From assembly GCA_017619275.1 (NCBI GenBank), contig JAFZSR010000053.1, positions 28,836-92,835 on the forward strand: a stretch of 64,000 bases of DNA, in the 5' to 3' direction. Below, in pieces: positions 28,501 through 36,429 of the stretch (the first letter of the stretch is position 1; each line of letters opens with the position of its first letter). Under the pieces are notes generated by a model, which was not told the DNA's origin, searched no databases, and saw only the letters and a program-made list of their open reading frames with translations. The translations under genes were made by a program, and so were the position numbers. The DNA is from Prevotella sp. (lineage in GTDB: Bacteria > Bacteroidota > Bacteroidia > Bacteroidales > Bacteroidaceae).

Positions 28501-29223
28501 TCCGTTCTGGCGAATCTTGTCGACGATGGGCTGGAAGTAGTCGTGCAGCGCCTTGGGGTCGCTGTTGCCGTCGGCGTTCTTCAGGCTCACGGGTTCGTTG
28601 GCCAGCTCGATGCTGATTTGTCCAGGATATTTCTTGATGGAGTCGTTCTGCGTGAAGAGGTCCCACACGGTCAGCAGGTACTGCTGGTAGTAGTCGCCCA
28701 CCTTCAGGTTGCCGGGGCAGACGCCCGGTGGGCGCACCACCACATACATGCCGTGGTTCATGGCGCGGCGTGCCAGTGGGAAATAGAGCGTGCGCAGAAA
28801 GTTCTTCAGACGGTTGGGGTTGAACTTCTTGATGTCGGCCTCGCCGCTGGCGTCGTCAGCCTGCCCCTGCGAGCCGGAATAGACATAGCTGTCGTTGGGG
28901 TCATTGGTCCAGGCGGGGTCGAGGTGCAGGCGGAACACGTTGCACTTGGCCTCTTCCAGCCCTATGAAGAGCTTCTCGAAGTAGGACAAACATTTCGATG
29001 CACCACTGGAGTCATAGTTCGTACCCGTCCAGGGCGAGCCCCATCGCCAACCGTTGAAATACATGTTGGGCGTGTCCATCACGCCGTGCAGCACCACGTG
29101 GTTGCCGTGCGAGTCTACCAACCAGCGGCCGTCGACATGCAGCGTGGGCAGGGGCTTCACACCCTGGCCTTTAGCAACGGTGCCTAAGGCTAACACCACA
29201 AACAACAAAATAAACTTTCTCAT
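25594..29223 (-). CDS. Secreted GH5-GH43 fusion glycosidase
   Basis: The 1209-residue protein has a signal peptide (about 1-19), then a GH5 domain (about 25-420) with acid/base Glu 210 in LANEP and nucleophile Glu 313 in IITEVDW. A GH43 five-blade propeller follows (about 430-730) with base Asp 438 in ADFPDPD, Asp 550 in YYDPGM and acid Glu 594 in LEGSHLY. Then come a beta-sandwich typical of GH43 C-termini, a BIG2-like domain (about 960-1040), a carbohydrate-binding-like domain (about 1045-1165), the linker DVERSTSSIER and the tail YDLQGRKLSS...GIYIKNGKKVFIR. Fusion of an endo-type GH5 with an exo-type GH43 suggests coupled backbone cleavage and removal of xylose or arabinose. Substrate is inferred from the neighbouring esterases. 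Confidence 0.9.
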   Translation of the reverse strand: MRKFILLFVVLALGTVAKGQGVKPLPTLHVDGRWLVDSHGNHVVLHGVMDTPNMYFNGWRWGSPWTGTNYDSSGASKCLSYFEKLFIGLEEAKCNVFRLHLDPAWTNDPNDSYVYSGSQGQADDASGEADIKKFNPNRLKNFLRTLYFPLARRAMNHGMYVVVRPPGVCPGNLKVGDYYQQYLLTVWDLFTQNDSIKKYPGQISIELANEPVSLKNADGNSDPKALHDYFQPIVDKIRQNGFTGVIWAPGTGWQANYVDYASYPIEGYNIGYAVHDYTGWYGCSDSTPSPENKIKNFHNQVPVVDTNPIIITEVDWSPPKPGEGHYNEHGEWVEPNYGTWSTGSTSKWGKAYKACLDYYGNISMTLSGTSCLIDVDTLLNKNGKVVPAFGGLEEACGKACMDWYAEYYEVDWPHADFKFNSVSDQGNGKYKNPIIFADFPDPDVIRVGDTFYMVSTTMHLFPGATIVKSKDLVNWEYCAQPLTQLSTKDDYNLMNGKNAYARGMWACSMKYHDGKFYILINGNDAGGFLLTATDPEGKWDMTPLPRSYYDPGMLFDNGKVYIACGIGNIQMCELDEDFNYIREQRVISDKDGLEGSHLYKIGDYYYIYATYGGWPSGQAIFRSKNIFGPYEEKMLVEKIINGQVNTVHQGALFDTTEGEWWTIMQEDLGCLGRMPNLQPVVWADDWPVVGNKGVPYSTYFKPNVGASYPRTAMPTNDNFRSYPIGMQWEWNHNPDDGAWSLFERPGWLRMRTSGTADKLTQARNMLTQRIYTLHGKETTPSTGTIRLDVTHLTEGDRAGICILQDPYAFIAVQVKNGQRQIVWRQDQLTDNNNFTPREEVKTIDIDSVVYLRAAITKSTSKTQFYYSLDNKTFTPLGGQTTQSFNLSVFVGSRFGIFCYATQADSQGFADFDWFSTEQNYEEAIYYPEHFEGFSEDMLTAEKLELAQTQAEVMIGNNATLQVMATFRDGHTENVAAKARYEISSNNTVSIQNGQLRGIAEGTANVNVFYTDPMGHELSASFTVRSTFFPLDAQYIKTNFFGEGTYTESTHTFKPGQWGQMGWEYSSGADMSAYKYLVIKLKRAQNCDAHLNIFTENSIWSDGYESAAFGSKKQIVVNLKTAKTKNGTALNTKNIHIVAFWGNGNGTIVVDDIYLTNNDDYSPNGISDVERSTSSIERPVYDLQGRKLSSQQQTLKPGIYIKNGKKVFIR

Positions 29224-29271
29224 TGATATTAGTAAGAGTTAAACTTTGGTTCTACATCCATTATTTATTTG

Positions 29272-29443
29272 AACAACGGATTAAAACGGATTTCACGGAT
29301 TTGACGGATTTTTTTATATTTCACAGATTCATATAATTCGTATAATCCATCTTAATCCGTTGTTTTATTGAATGAATCCGTTTCATCCGTTTCATCCGTT
29401 CAATCCGTTTTAATCCGTTGTTTTAAAAACATCCGTTGTTTTA
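29272..29443. repeat. ATCCGTT-type 9-bp tandem repeats in inverted arrangement
   Basis: The 217-bp gap between the carboxylesterase and GH5-GH43 genes holds arrays of a 9-bp unit: ACGGATTT-like units at 29274-29313 and AATCCGTTT/CATCCGTTT units at 29372-29426, so the two arrays can form a long hairpin. On the minus strand the array begins at the carboxylesterase stop codon: an 18-bp unit starting TAAAACAACGGAT is repeated, giving a second in-frame TAA. Confidence 0.75.
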
Positions 29444-31012
29444 CTTACGTTCCTGTTCGGTCTGCTCTCGTTTCCAGCGGTAGTAGCGGTCGACGAAGTC
29501 CACCTGTTCGCGGTTGGGGCGCATGATGAGCGAGGCCCCGTTGCTGAACTGCATCGTCGTGGGCTTGGCGTCGTCGAAGGTGGGCCAGTAGGGCAGGCCC
29601 TTGGCGTTGGGGTTGCCCGTCTTGGCGAAGTTCACCCAGTACTGCTGCATAATCTCGGCTACGGCAGACTCTGCGGGGTATTTGTCGGGCTGAGTCAGGA
29701 ACTCGCCGTTCAGGTAGAGGATGTCATCGGCATGTGCCACGCCCTTACGGCGCGGGTCTTGCGAGAAGCTACGCTTGGAAGGCTGTGCAAGGTAGGCGGC
29801 GTAGACAGGACTCTTGCCCGTCTTGGCCTGCAGGCTCACCCAGGCGTAGGAAGGCCATGCAAACCCCATGTCGCGGAAGGCATCGCCATTGCCATGCCAG
29901 GCCTCGTCGTCGGTGTTTCCGGGATATGCCTTCAGGGCCTCGTCGGCCCACGAGCCGAAGACGTTGCGCACCTGTTTCTGGTAGTCTTCGGCCTTGATGT
30001 TGCCGGGCGTGAAGAGGGCACCCTCATCGCTGTTGGTCATCACGATGACGGGCACGTCGTTATATTGTCCGCGCTCGTAGAGACGGTACTGGTCGTCGCA
30101 GATTACATAGCCATCGACACAGGGCCAGAAGCCTCCGAAGCCCACATCATTGCCGCAGAGCGCCATGGCGTCCATCTTGCGCAGCTGCTTCAGGTTCTTC
30201 TTCTTCAAGTGCTTCTGGAAGGCCAGTCCCTGCTGCTCGGCACCTTTCTGCGAGGCGTCCATGCCCAAGGAACGTGGCTTGTCGCTCCAGGGGGCGAAGG
30301 AACCGCCACTCTGGCTGATGCAGCGGTGGAAGAGTCCCTTGGCTAATGGCGAGGCGCAGAGGATGCTGCAGCTGATGGCACCAGCGCTCTCGCCGAAGAT
30401 GGTGACGTTGCCGGGGTTGCCGCCGAAGTTGGCGATGTTGCGCTGCACCCATTGCAGGGCGAAGATCTGGTCGAGCAGACCGTAGTTGCCAGAATGTCCG
30501 TCGGGCGACTCCTTTGATAGCTCAGGATGGGCCATGAAGCCGAGGGCTCCCGTGCGGTACTCCACGCTCACGATGACCACGCCGCGCAGGGCCAGGTATT
30601 TCCACAGGTCGCCGCCATAGTGTTCCGTCTGGAAGCCGCCGCCGTGGATCCACACCATCACGGGCAGACGGTCGGTGGTTCGCTTGGCGGGCGTGGCGAT
30701 GCCCAGATAGAGGCAGTCCTCGCTCATCATGTCGGCCGTGCGACCGGGGCGTGTGGGCTGTGGGGGCCACGGGCCGAAGTTATCGGCTTTCAGCACGCCC
30801 TCCCAGTGCTTCACGGGTTGTGGCTCACGCCAACGCAGGTCGCCCACGGGCGGTGCAGCGTAGGGGATGGCCTTATACACGGCGAGCGTTCCGTCGGCGA
30901 TGCCCTCCACGTCGCCGCTCTCTACATGGGTTTTCAACAACGGCTGTCCTTCTATGCTCATCGAGGCCATGAAGAGGCAGCAAACAATTAGTAGTGCTTT
31001 CGTTATTTTCAT
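29441..31012 (-). CDS. Secreted carboxylesterase, type B
   Basis: An alpha/beta-hydrolase of the carboxylesterase type B (CE10-like) family. The ORF extends to 31051, but MKITKALLIVCCLFMASMS at 31012 gives a proper signal peptide, so 524 residues. It contains the oxyanion segment WIHGGGFQ, nucleophile GESAG (Ser 209), a Glu in NSDEGALF and a His in GVAHADDILYL, completing the triad. Promoter box at 31077-31084. It is the first gene of an operon with GH5-GH43 and CE6-CE1, which suggests release of acyl groups from xylan or its oligosaccharides. The exact ester is unknown. Confidence 0.9.
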   Translation of the reverse strand: MKITKALLIVCCLFMASMSIEGQPLLKTHVESGDVEGIADGTLAVYKAIPYAAPPVGDLRWREPQPVKHWEGVLKADNFGPWPPQPTRPGRTADMMSEDCLYLGIATPAKRTTDRLPVMVWIHGGGFQTEHYGGDLWKYLALRGVVIVSVEYRTGALGFMAHPELSKESPDGHSGNYGLLDQIFALQWVQRNIANFGGNPGNVTIFGESAGAISCSILCASPLAKGLFHRCISQSGGSFAPWSDKPRSLGMDASQKGAEQQGLAFQKHLKKKNLKQLRKMDAMALCGNDVGFGGFWPCVDGYVICDDQYRLYERGQYNDVPVIVMTNSDEGALFTPGNIKAEDYQKQVRNVFGSWADEALKAYPGNTDDEAWHGNGDAFRDMGFAWPSYAWVSLQAKTGKSPVYAAYLAQPSKRSFSQDPRRKGVAHADDILYLNGEFLTQPDKYPAESAVAEIMQQYWVNFAKTGNPNAKGLPYWPTFDDAKPTTMQFSNGASLIMRPNREQVDFVDRYYRWKREQTEQERK

Positions 31013-31076
31013 CTTGACTAATAGATTTGGTTTGTCACTGTATCGTATCAATGTTTATTCTCGGATAATATTCTTG

Positions 31077-31084
31077 CAAAAGTA
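31077..31084 (-). promoter_or_regulatory. Promoter -7 box of the xylan operon
   Basis: Minus-strand TACTTTTG (complement of CAAAAGTA). Only partial -33 matches lie beyond it. No other minus-strand box was seen before the GH5-GH43 start. Confidence 0.55.
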
Positions 31085-31183
31085 CAAAAAAAAGGACAAA
31101 GCTATTGCCCCATTTGTTTCAGATACTTTTTTGTTTGTGTCATGCCCAGTGTAATTGCATGCTCTGTGGTGAAAAACAGGTAA

Positions 31184-32923
31184 TCACATCTGGGCAATCA
31201 GTTCGTCCAGTTCCTCTGCACTGCCGCTCTTTCCATAGAATTTCTGGTACATTCGCTTGCGAGCCATGGTGATGGCCGACTTGCTTTTGAACATGATAGT
31301 AGCAATATCCACGGGCGGAACATTAATCTTCAATAAATAGCAAATGTGCAGTTCCGTTTCGGAGAGACTCGCGTGCGACAGCAGCCTTTTGGTGAACTGG
31401 TCGTAGATGTTGTCAAGTCGCTGTCGCAGATGCATCCAGTCGGCCTCATCCATTTTCTTCTCTGTTTGTGGGTCGCTGCTTTTCAGCCGCTTATACACTT
31501 CCCACTCATACAGTTCGTGCAGCAACGCCTCTTTCCTTTGTTGCATCGCCTCAATGCTCCTGTTCTTGTTCTCAAGCGCAATGGTTTCCAGTTCATATTG
31601 TGCCATGGTGTGTTCGTTTCCCTGTTGGCGTGCTTTGGCCTGTTCCTCGCGCAGCGTGGCCAGTTTTCTGTTGTTTTCCTCTATTTGTTGTTTCAGCGAT
31701 GCTTCGTTCTCATCTTTCTCCTTCTCCATCATCCGCAGTTTCACGGTGGCCGTCTCTTTCTGAAGCCGATAGATGCGCACCACCGCTAACAGCATCACCA
31801 CTACGGCTATGACTATCACCACCATCAGCCAAATAAAGTGCAGCCGCTCGCGGTTCTGCCGGTCAAGCTCATCGCGTTGCTTCAGTATCTTGCTGTTGTC
31901 GTACTGTGCCTTGATGCGCATCGTCTCTTCGGTTCGCTGCTGCTGGAACATGGAATCCTTGGCTGCCGCAAACTCCTCATAGAGGCTGAGGGCGGCTTGG
32001 GGGTTGCCCCGCATTTGCTCTATCTGTGCCATCGCTCTCAGCACTTCTGCCTCACCCTGCCACTTGAATCTGCCTAAAGTTTGGCGGAAATAGAAAAATG
32101 CCGAGTCAAGATGGTTCTGTGCAAGATGCCAGTAGGCCCAGTTGGCAGTGTTCAGCGTGTCGTGGGGCATGAGTTCCGCTGCCTTGTCATATTCGCTGCC
32201 CTGTATGTAGATGTCGCAGAGAAGCTGTAGAGCAATGGGCACAATCCTCTCCTTCTGCTCGATCATGCTGCCCAGTCTTATGGACTCTTGAAAATAATGG
32301 ATGGTGCTGTCGTAGTTGTCCTCAATCATAGACACGTTACCCATTGAAAAAGCTCCGTAAGCTGTGCGCAGGGTGTCATGGTTGGCAACCGCCAAGGCGT
32401 AAGACTGCCGGTAGTAAGGCACACATTCTTCGTACATTTGCAGTGAGAAGTACAAATCGCCAATGCGCTTGTCGGTCATGTAGAGCAACCGTATGTCTCT
32501 ATGCTCCTCGGCATAGGTTCTTACATTTAAGAAGCAATTAAGGGCTTCGGGATAGTTTTTCTCTTTCAGGTACACACCACCTTTGAACAGCATTGCCTTA
32601 GCATGTTTGTATTCGTCGCCAACGCCTTGGTAATAGCGGCAAAGACTGTCGGCTGTGTCAAGGTTCTTTATTGTCAACTCATCGCCAAGGAACATCTGCT
32701 CAAACCTAATTAGCTGAAAATATAGGCGGTCGGCATCAGTAAAACCCTGCGCGTTTTTGGCGCATTTGTCCAGCAGGGCATCCCCCAAGCGATAGTTGCC
32801 TTGCATGTAGGCACTGTCGGCCATCAACAGTTCTAACGGTGAAGGCGTCTCATGATGGCAACCATAACCTATTGTCAACACCAATATGGTGGTAATTAGC
32901 AATCGTAATGTTTTGGAACGCAT
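31184..32923 (-). CDS. Membrane-anchored TPR protein with C-terminal HTH
   Basis: An upstream frame runs to 33034, but the promoter lies at 32947-32978, so the start is MRSKTLRLLITTILVLTIG at 32923 (579 residues). The signal ends in lipobox GYGC (Cys 22). TPR repeats span about 30-350 (periplasmic), one membrane helix lies at about 361-384 (IWLMVVIVIAVVVMLLAVV), a coiled coil at about 390-470, and a C-terminal LuxR-like HTH at about 525-565 (LSETELHICYLLKINVPPVD, then IATIMFKSKSAITMARKRM). This design couples an external signal to a cytoplasmic DNA-binding domain. It is divergent from the DUF3244-like gene and separated by a dyad-rich region, so autoregulation and control of that cluster are likely. 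Having both a lipobox and a later helix is unusual. Confidence 0.85.
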   Translation of the reverse strand: MRSKTLRLLITTILVLTIGYGCHHETPSPLELLMADSAYMQGNYRLGDALLDKCAKNAQGFTDADRLYFQLIRFEQMFLGDELTIKNLDTADSLCRYYQGVGDEYKHAKAMLFKGGVYLKEKNYPEALNCFLNVRTYAEEHRDIRLLYMTDKRIGDLYFSLQMYEECVPYYRQSYALAVANHDTLRTAYGAFSMGNVSMIEDNYDSTIHYFQESIRLGSMIEQKERIVPIALQLLCDIYIQGSEYDKAAELMPHDTLNTANWAYWHLAQNHLDSAFFYFRQTLGRFKWQGEAEVLRAMAQIEQMRGNPQAALSLYEEFAAAKDSMFQQQRTEETMRIKAQYDNSKILKQRDELDRQNRERLHFIWLMVVIVIAVVVMLLAVVRIYRLQKETATVKLRMMEKEKDENEASLKQQIEENNRKLATLREEQAKARQQGNEHTMAQYELETIALENKNRSIEAMQQRKEALLHELYEWEVYKRLKSSDPQTEKKMDEADWMHLRQRLDNIYDQFTKRLLSHASLSETELHICYLLKINVPPVDIATIMFKSKSAITMARKRMYQKFYGKSGSAEELDELIAQM

Positions 32924-32946
32924 CTGCTTGTTCGTTTTGGTGGTTG

Positions 32947-32978
32947 CAAAATTAGTTCTTTTTTCAGAAACAACCAAA
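32947..32978 (-). promoter_or_regulatory. Promoter of the TPR-HTH regulator gene
   Basis: Minus-strand TTTG (complement of 32975-32978), 20 bp, TAATTTTG (complement of 32947-32954). Predicted 5' leader of about 17 nt. Confidence 0.8.
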
Positions 32979-32996
32979 AATCTTGCAAGAAAAGTA

Positions 32997-33060
32997 GTTG
33001 ACATCTGTTTACCTTGGTTTACATCGGTTGACAAATTCGGTTTGTCAACTCAATGTCAAC
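32997..33060. promoter_or_regulatory. Candidate operator: four GTTGACA half-sites
   Basis: Half-sites GTTGACA at 32997-33003 and 33027-33033 face inverted copies TGTCAAC at 33043-33049 and 33054-33060. The middle two form a perfect 9-bp inverted repeat (GTTGACAAA, five-base loop, TTTGTCAAC). They lie between the two divergent promoters at 32947-32978 and 33068-33099, the expected place for a shared operator. Confidence 0.65.
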
Positions 33061-33067
33061 TTTTTTT

Positions 33068-33099
33068 CTTGTTCGGAAAATCCAATTCAACTATCTTTG
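33068..33099 (+). promoter_or_regulatory. Promoter of the DUF3244/lipoprotein cluster
   Basis: CTTG at 33068-33071 (one mismatch to TTTG), 20 bp, TATCTTTG at 33092-33099. Predicted leader of about 30 nt to ATG 33137. Confidence 0.7.
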
Positions 33100-33136
33100 C
33101 ACTTGTAAAAACAGTCTAAACAAATTCAAACAGCTA

Positions 33137-33472
33137 ATGAAAAAAACATGTTTATTGTCAATGATGCTTGCGCTTGCATTTCTGCTGGCCATAGCAAAAG
33201 ATGTGCACGTCGTAATAAAGGGTTCGTCAACTCACATTCCGATTGGCGGTACGATTGTTACTGCAACAATCGACACACTCTCTGTTTTTCCTGGCGTTGG
33301 TGTTGATACCATTACTGTGGCTCTCTGCGACATGAGAGGCGAGGTGCTGGAGAGTCATTCCGTACCTGCAAACTTTAACGACCACGTTTTCGTCATTTCG
33401 CCCACCCTGCCTGATGGCTGCTATATTGAGGTGCGCGATGACAAGGGCGTGATTTATACACAAGAAGAGTAA
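33137..33472 (+). CDS. Small exported DUF3244-like protein
   Basis: The frame is open from 33053, but the promoter (33092-33099) and signal peptide (MKKTCLLSMMLALAFLLA) place the start at ATG 33137, giving 111 residues. The mature part is a single beta-sandwich: ITVALCDMRGEVLESHSVP, then HVFVISPTLPDGCYIEVRDD, matching the DUF3244 pattern of V-x-V-x-D-x-x-G-x-V followed by P-x-G-x-Y. Family function is unknown; some relatives sit beside C10 peptidases as inhibitors, but no peptidase is nearby. It is the first gene of the plus-strand cluster, 39 bp before lipoprotein A. Confidence 0.78.
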   Translation: MKKTCLLSMMLALAFLLAIAKDVHVVIKGSSTHIPIGGTIVTATIDTLSVFPGVGVDTITVALCDMRGEVLESHSVPANFNDHVFVISPTLPDGCYIEVRDDKGVIYTQEE

Positions 33473-33511
33473 CTAACAACTATTATCTACCCATTAATTC
33501 TATTGTCAACA

Positions 33512-34357
33512 ATGAAAAAGATTATTGTTATGTTGAGCCTGGCATCATGTGTGTTCATGCTGTCATGTTCAAACGACCAAGATGGCCAAAAGCAAGGTTT
33601 TGACAAAAGCCACCGTGAAGAGGCGCGTGAACTATTACGCCAAATGAATGCGGAAAATCCCTATGCAGAGTATGGAATTGACCACAACGCGGCTGTAGCT
33701 GGAATGATGAATGAGCTAAAGAAAACTACTCGTAGTGGGGATAGTCTGTCTGTATTCTTGAACTCTGTCAAGACCCAATCACTTGAGAGGGCCGACTCAA
33801 TCCTTACTGCTAATAACATCAACAGTTACACTCTTGATGACGTTGAGGATGCATACGACTCTGTTGTACCCAGTATTATCAGCTCCAAACCAACAAACAT
33901 TAATCTTGCACATCCATCCCTTACAGAAGGACTTAGTAGTGACGCTGTACAGTTAATTGCTACAGTTGACGAAATACTAAAGGATGAAGATGACAGTTCG
34001 GTGTCAGTCCTTAACAGACTCAACAGCGTCTTTTCTCATGCCCAAGCTTTACTACAAGGCGATGAACTTGTTGAACTTGCAATGATTACGGCAATCGCCT
34101 CCAATTCTGTTGAATACTGGATGGAGGAACACCCAATCAATCACCAGTTCAGCAACAATTTCAATGCGGCCCAATGGAAACAAGCAGCAGTTCCCGATGT
34201 TTATGGTGCCATCATCGCAGCTAAGATAATTATTGGGCCTAATGGTGTCAAAGTTGTACCAACCATTTCTGCTGCCGCATCATCCTTGTCAGCAGCCATC
34301 GTCATCGGATTCATAACTATAGTTCAAGTGGAATTTGAGCCTTTTGAATTATTCTAA
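33512..34357 (+). CDS. Lipoprotein A of a paralogous pair
   Basis: Starts at ATG 33512 (MKKIIVMLSLASCVFMLSC); the longer TTG frame is less likely. Lipobox MLSC gives a lipoprotein of 281 residues. No recognised domain. It shares a scaffold with lipoprotein B at 35410: ELLRQMNAEN against ELLRQINENS, TRSGDSL against TRSNDSL, RADSIL against KADSLL, AYDSV against YYDSV, and IASNSVEYW against IAANSYVFW. The C-terminal 75 residues are hydrophobic (DVYGAIIAAKIIIG ... AAASSLSAAIVIGFI), which may insert in or pack on a membrane. Codon use is AT-richer than the neighbours, suggesting transfer. The secreted-protein gene follows 17 bp later. Confidence 0.75.
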   Translation: MKKIIVMLSLASCVFMLSCSNDQDGQKQGFDKSHREEARELLRQMNAENPYAEYGIDHNAAVAGMMNELKKTTRSGDSLSVFLNSVKTQSLERADSILTANNINSYTLDDVEDAYDSVVPSIISSKPTNINLAHPSLTEGLSSDAVQLIATVDEILKDEDDSSVSVLNRLNSVFSHAQALLQGDELVELAMITAIASNSVEYWMEEHPINHQFSNNFNAAQWKQAAVPDVYGAIIAAKIIIGPNGVKVVPTISAAASSLSAAIVIGFITIVQVEFEPFELF

Positions 34358-34374
34358 CAAAGAAAAGCAAGCGT

Positions 34375-35337
34375 ATGATGACAAAGAAGTATTTAATGAT
34401 GTCTATCCTGTTCCTTGCATTCAGTACAGGGGTAGTGGGACAGGTGCTGTCACGGCAAGCAAAGTCGTTTACCAAAAGGCCTGTCAGCGAAAGCGTTGTA
34501 GAAAGCCACATTGACAGCATTTATGTTATGACGACCGATGGCTGGGTGACTGGGAAGCAGGTGTGGGAGTATAATGAGGCGCAGCAGTTGTCTGTGGTTT
34601 GGCAATATACATGTCGTGGACAATTCGGTGATGATGCGATTGAATCGGAACTTGCTGTTAAGGATGAGCTGTATTACAACGCGGATGGGTTGGAAATTCG
34701 CGACGACACCTATACCCCGTATAGGCAGGAATTGATTCTGACGGTTCGTGAGGAGGTGACGGAAAGTGATGGGATGGTTCCCATTACTGTAGTTTACAGT
34801 CAGCTTGAAGGCGGCCAACTGACACCCATCCTCAAACGTGAAACGAAACGGTATGGCGATGGCTTGATTTATAAGTATGATGTCCTGGTGAGGCAAGGGC
34901 AGAATTGGTCGCACTACATGACAGGTGAGGTGACCTATAATTCAAGCCGACTGCCAGAAGAGGAGGTGTTAACAGCCTCGCAATACGGACAAACGGTGGA
35001 AGAACGATTGAACTGCGTCTATGACTGGATGGACAACTTGACAAGCCTGACTGACCGTGTGAGCGTAGATGGCGTGGAATACAGTTGTTCAGTAACCAAC
35101 TATGTGAACACGTATGACGATATGAAACGTCTTGTACAGGTGCATGTCATTCCTGATGATGGGGAGGAAACCCTTAATGTTTACTTTTGGAGCGATGGAA
35201 CCACAACAGCCCTGCGCATACCGCCGGAAAGACAAATGGAACCAGCTTCAGAGTACGACCTCATGGGGCGGCGTGTGCCTTTCACTTCTATCCGCCGTAG
35301 TATCCGAATCGTGGACGGAAAGAAAGTGCTAAAATGA
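34375..35337 (+). CDS. Secreted protein with C-terminal sorting-like tail
   Basis: A 320-residue protein with a signal peptide (MMTKKYLMMSILFLAFSTGVVGQ). The body is beta-rich with repeated Y-N-x-x-G/L patterns (WEYNEAQQL, LYYNADGLEI, EVTYNSSRLPEE), resembling RHS/YD-like or DUF3836-type repeats seen in Prevotella secreted proteins. It ends in YDLMGRRVPFTSIRRSIRI...DGKKVLK, a divergent version of the tail shared by the polysaccharide enzymes here. No catalytic residues are evident. It lies between the two paralogous lipoproteins, 17 bp after A and 72 bp before B, so the three probably act together. A surface role is inferred. Confidence 0.72.
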   Translation: MMTKKYLMMSILFLAFSTGVVGQVLSRQAKSFTKRPVSESVVESHIDSIYVMTTDGWVTGKQVWEYNEAQQLSVVWQYTCRGQFGDDAIESELAVKDELYYNADGLEIRDDTYTPYRQELILTVREEVTESDGMVPITVVYSQLEGGQLTPILKRETKRYGDGLIYKYDVLVRQGQNWSHYMTGEVTYNSSRLPEEEVLTASQYGQTVEERLNCVYDWMDNLTSLTDRVSVDGVEYSCSVTNYVNTYDDMKRLVQVHVIPDDGEETLNVYFWSDGTTTALRIPPERQMEPASEYDLMGRRVPFTSIRRSIRIVDGKKVLK

Positions 35338-35409
35338 CCAAGGTTGTTTTATTGCGAGCTTGCAGAGATTACATGAATACCTTTTTTGATAATTTTAAAA
35401 GTATTGAAA

Positions 35410-36282
35410 ATGAAAAAGTCATTATTAACAATCGTTACCCTATGCGTCTTCGCATCATCGTGTACGAAGGAATCAGATGTACTGACAAACACAATAAGCT
35501 TGGCTGATAAGAAAGAACAAGTGTGTGAATTGCTTCGCCAAATCAATGAGAACTCTTTTATGGTCGGGGAGATACATAACAAAGGAGTTGTTGAAATTCT
35601 TAAGGGCCTATCGGAAGTTACACGCAGTAATGATAGTTTAACAATTATAAAGGGAGCCATCAAGCAATATGCTATGGACAAAGCAGACTCCCTCCTTGAC
35701 AATTGCCTGTTGAAAGAACTGTACATTAGCAAATTCGAACACTATTATGACTCTGTTACCGAAGGCCACAGCAACTTACCATCAATACAGGTTCCTCTTT
35801 TGGATCCTTTGCGCTTGGCAAACTTGGATAGTTTGTCAAGGGCTTTGGTTAACAATATAGATAGTGCCCTTGTCTCTACTGACACGGCTCAAGTAGTAGT
35901 ATTGGGTAAACTCTATAAGGTAATTCAAAAAGCTGATAGTATCCGGGAAGATGACGTAAGAAACATGGTGATAGGGATGGCTGCAATTGCAGCAAACTCT
36001 TACGTCTTTTGGAATGAGTTATATGATGCCTATACACACAATGTTATGGGTACGCTACCTGCTCCGCGGCCTACTTTTGGTGGCTTGGTGAAAGCAGATG
36101 CTAAAGCAGCAGGGATTCATATTACCATATCATGGATTTTAAATGCCGCTCTCAAATGGCAAATGATAGCTGTCGATGCAGCAGCCAATTCTGTGTGTGA
36201 GTTGATTGATTGGTCAAGTGTATTTGATTTCTCGGCAGTAGCAGATGCAATCAGGCAGAGAGTAGCCGAATTGCAAAATTAA
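35410..36282 (+). CDS. Lipoprotein B of a paralogous pair
   Basis: Start at ATG 35410 (MKKSLLTIVTLCVFASSC), lipobox ASSC, 290 residues; the upstream in-frame ATG at 35386 would disrupt the signal. Homologous to lipoprotein A over most of its length (shared ELLRQ, TRSxDSL, KADSLL, YDSV and IAANS-x-x-FW positions). Its C-terminal half has the helix-forming segment GGLVKADAKAAGIHITISWIL in place of A's PDVYGAII segment; both have an Asp followed by small residues. Function unknown. AT-rich coding sequence. No strong promoter lies between it and the preceding gene, so the cluster is probably one transcript. Confidence 0.72.
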   Translation: MKKSLLTIVTLCVFASSCTKESDVLTNTISLADKKEQVCELLRQINENSFMVGEIHNKGVVEILKGLSEVTRSNDSLTIIKGAIKQYAMDKADSLLDNCLLKELYISKFEHYYDSVTEGHSNLPSIQVPLLDPLRLANLDSLSRALVNNIDSALVSTDTAQVVVLGKLYKVIQKADSIREDDVRNMVIGMAAIAANSYVFWNELYDAYTHNVMGTLPAPRPTFGGLVKADAKAAGIHITISWILNAALKWQMIAVDAAANSVCELIDWSSVFDFSAVADAIRQRVAELQN

Positions 36283-36292
36283 CGGATATTTC

Positions 36293-36323
36293 TTTGCTGG
36301 TCATGTTTTTTTTATTATCTTTG
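36293..36323 (+). promoter_or_regulatory. Promoter of the duplicated membrane protein gene
   Basis: TTTG 36293-36296, 19 bp, TATCTTTG 36316-36323, an exact consensus match. It leaves a leader of about 100 nt before ATG 36430. Confidence 0.78.
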
Positions 36324-36429
36324 CAACATGTTTTGGAATTGTAGGCGATAAGCTTGCATATATTGTGGGTGAGGATGCCTGTGCTTTTTGCCAAATAGCA
36401 GTATTAACCGATAGATTAAATGGAGAATT

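Noticed and set aside
32924-33034. N-terminal extension of the TPR-HTH regulator
   Set aside because: It would span the gene's own promoter; the shorter form has a proper lipoprotein signal.
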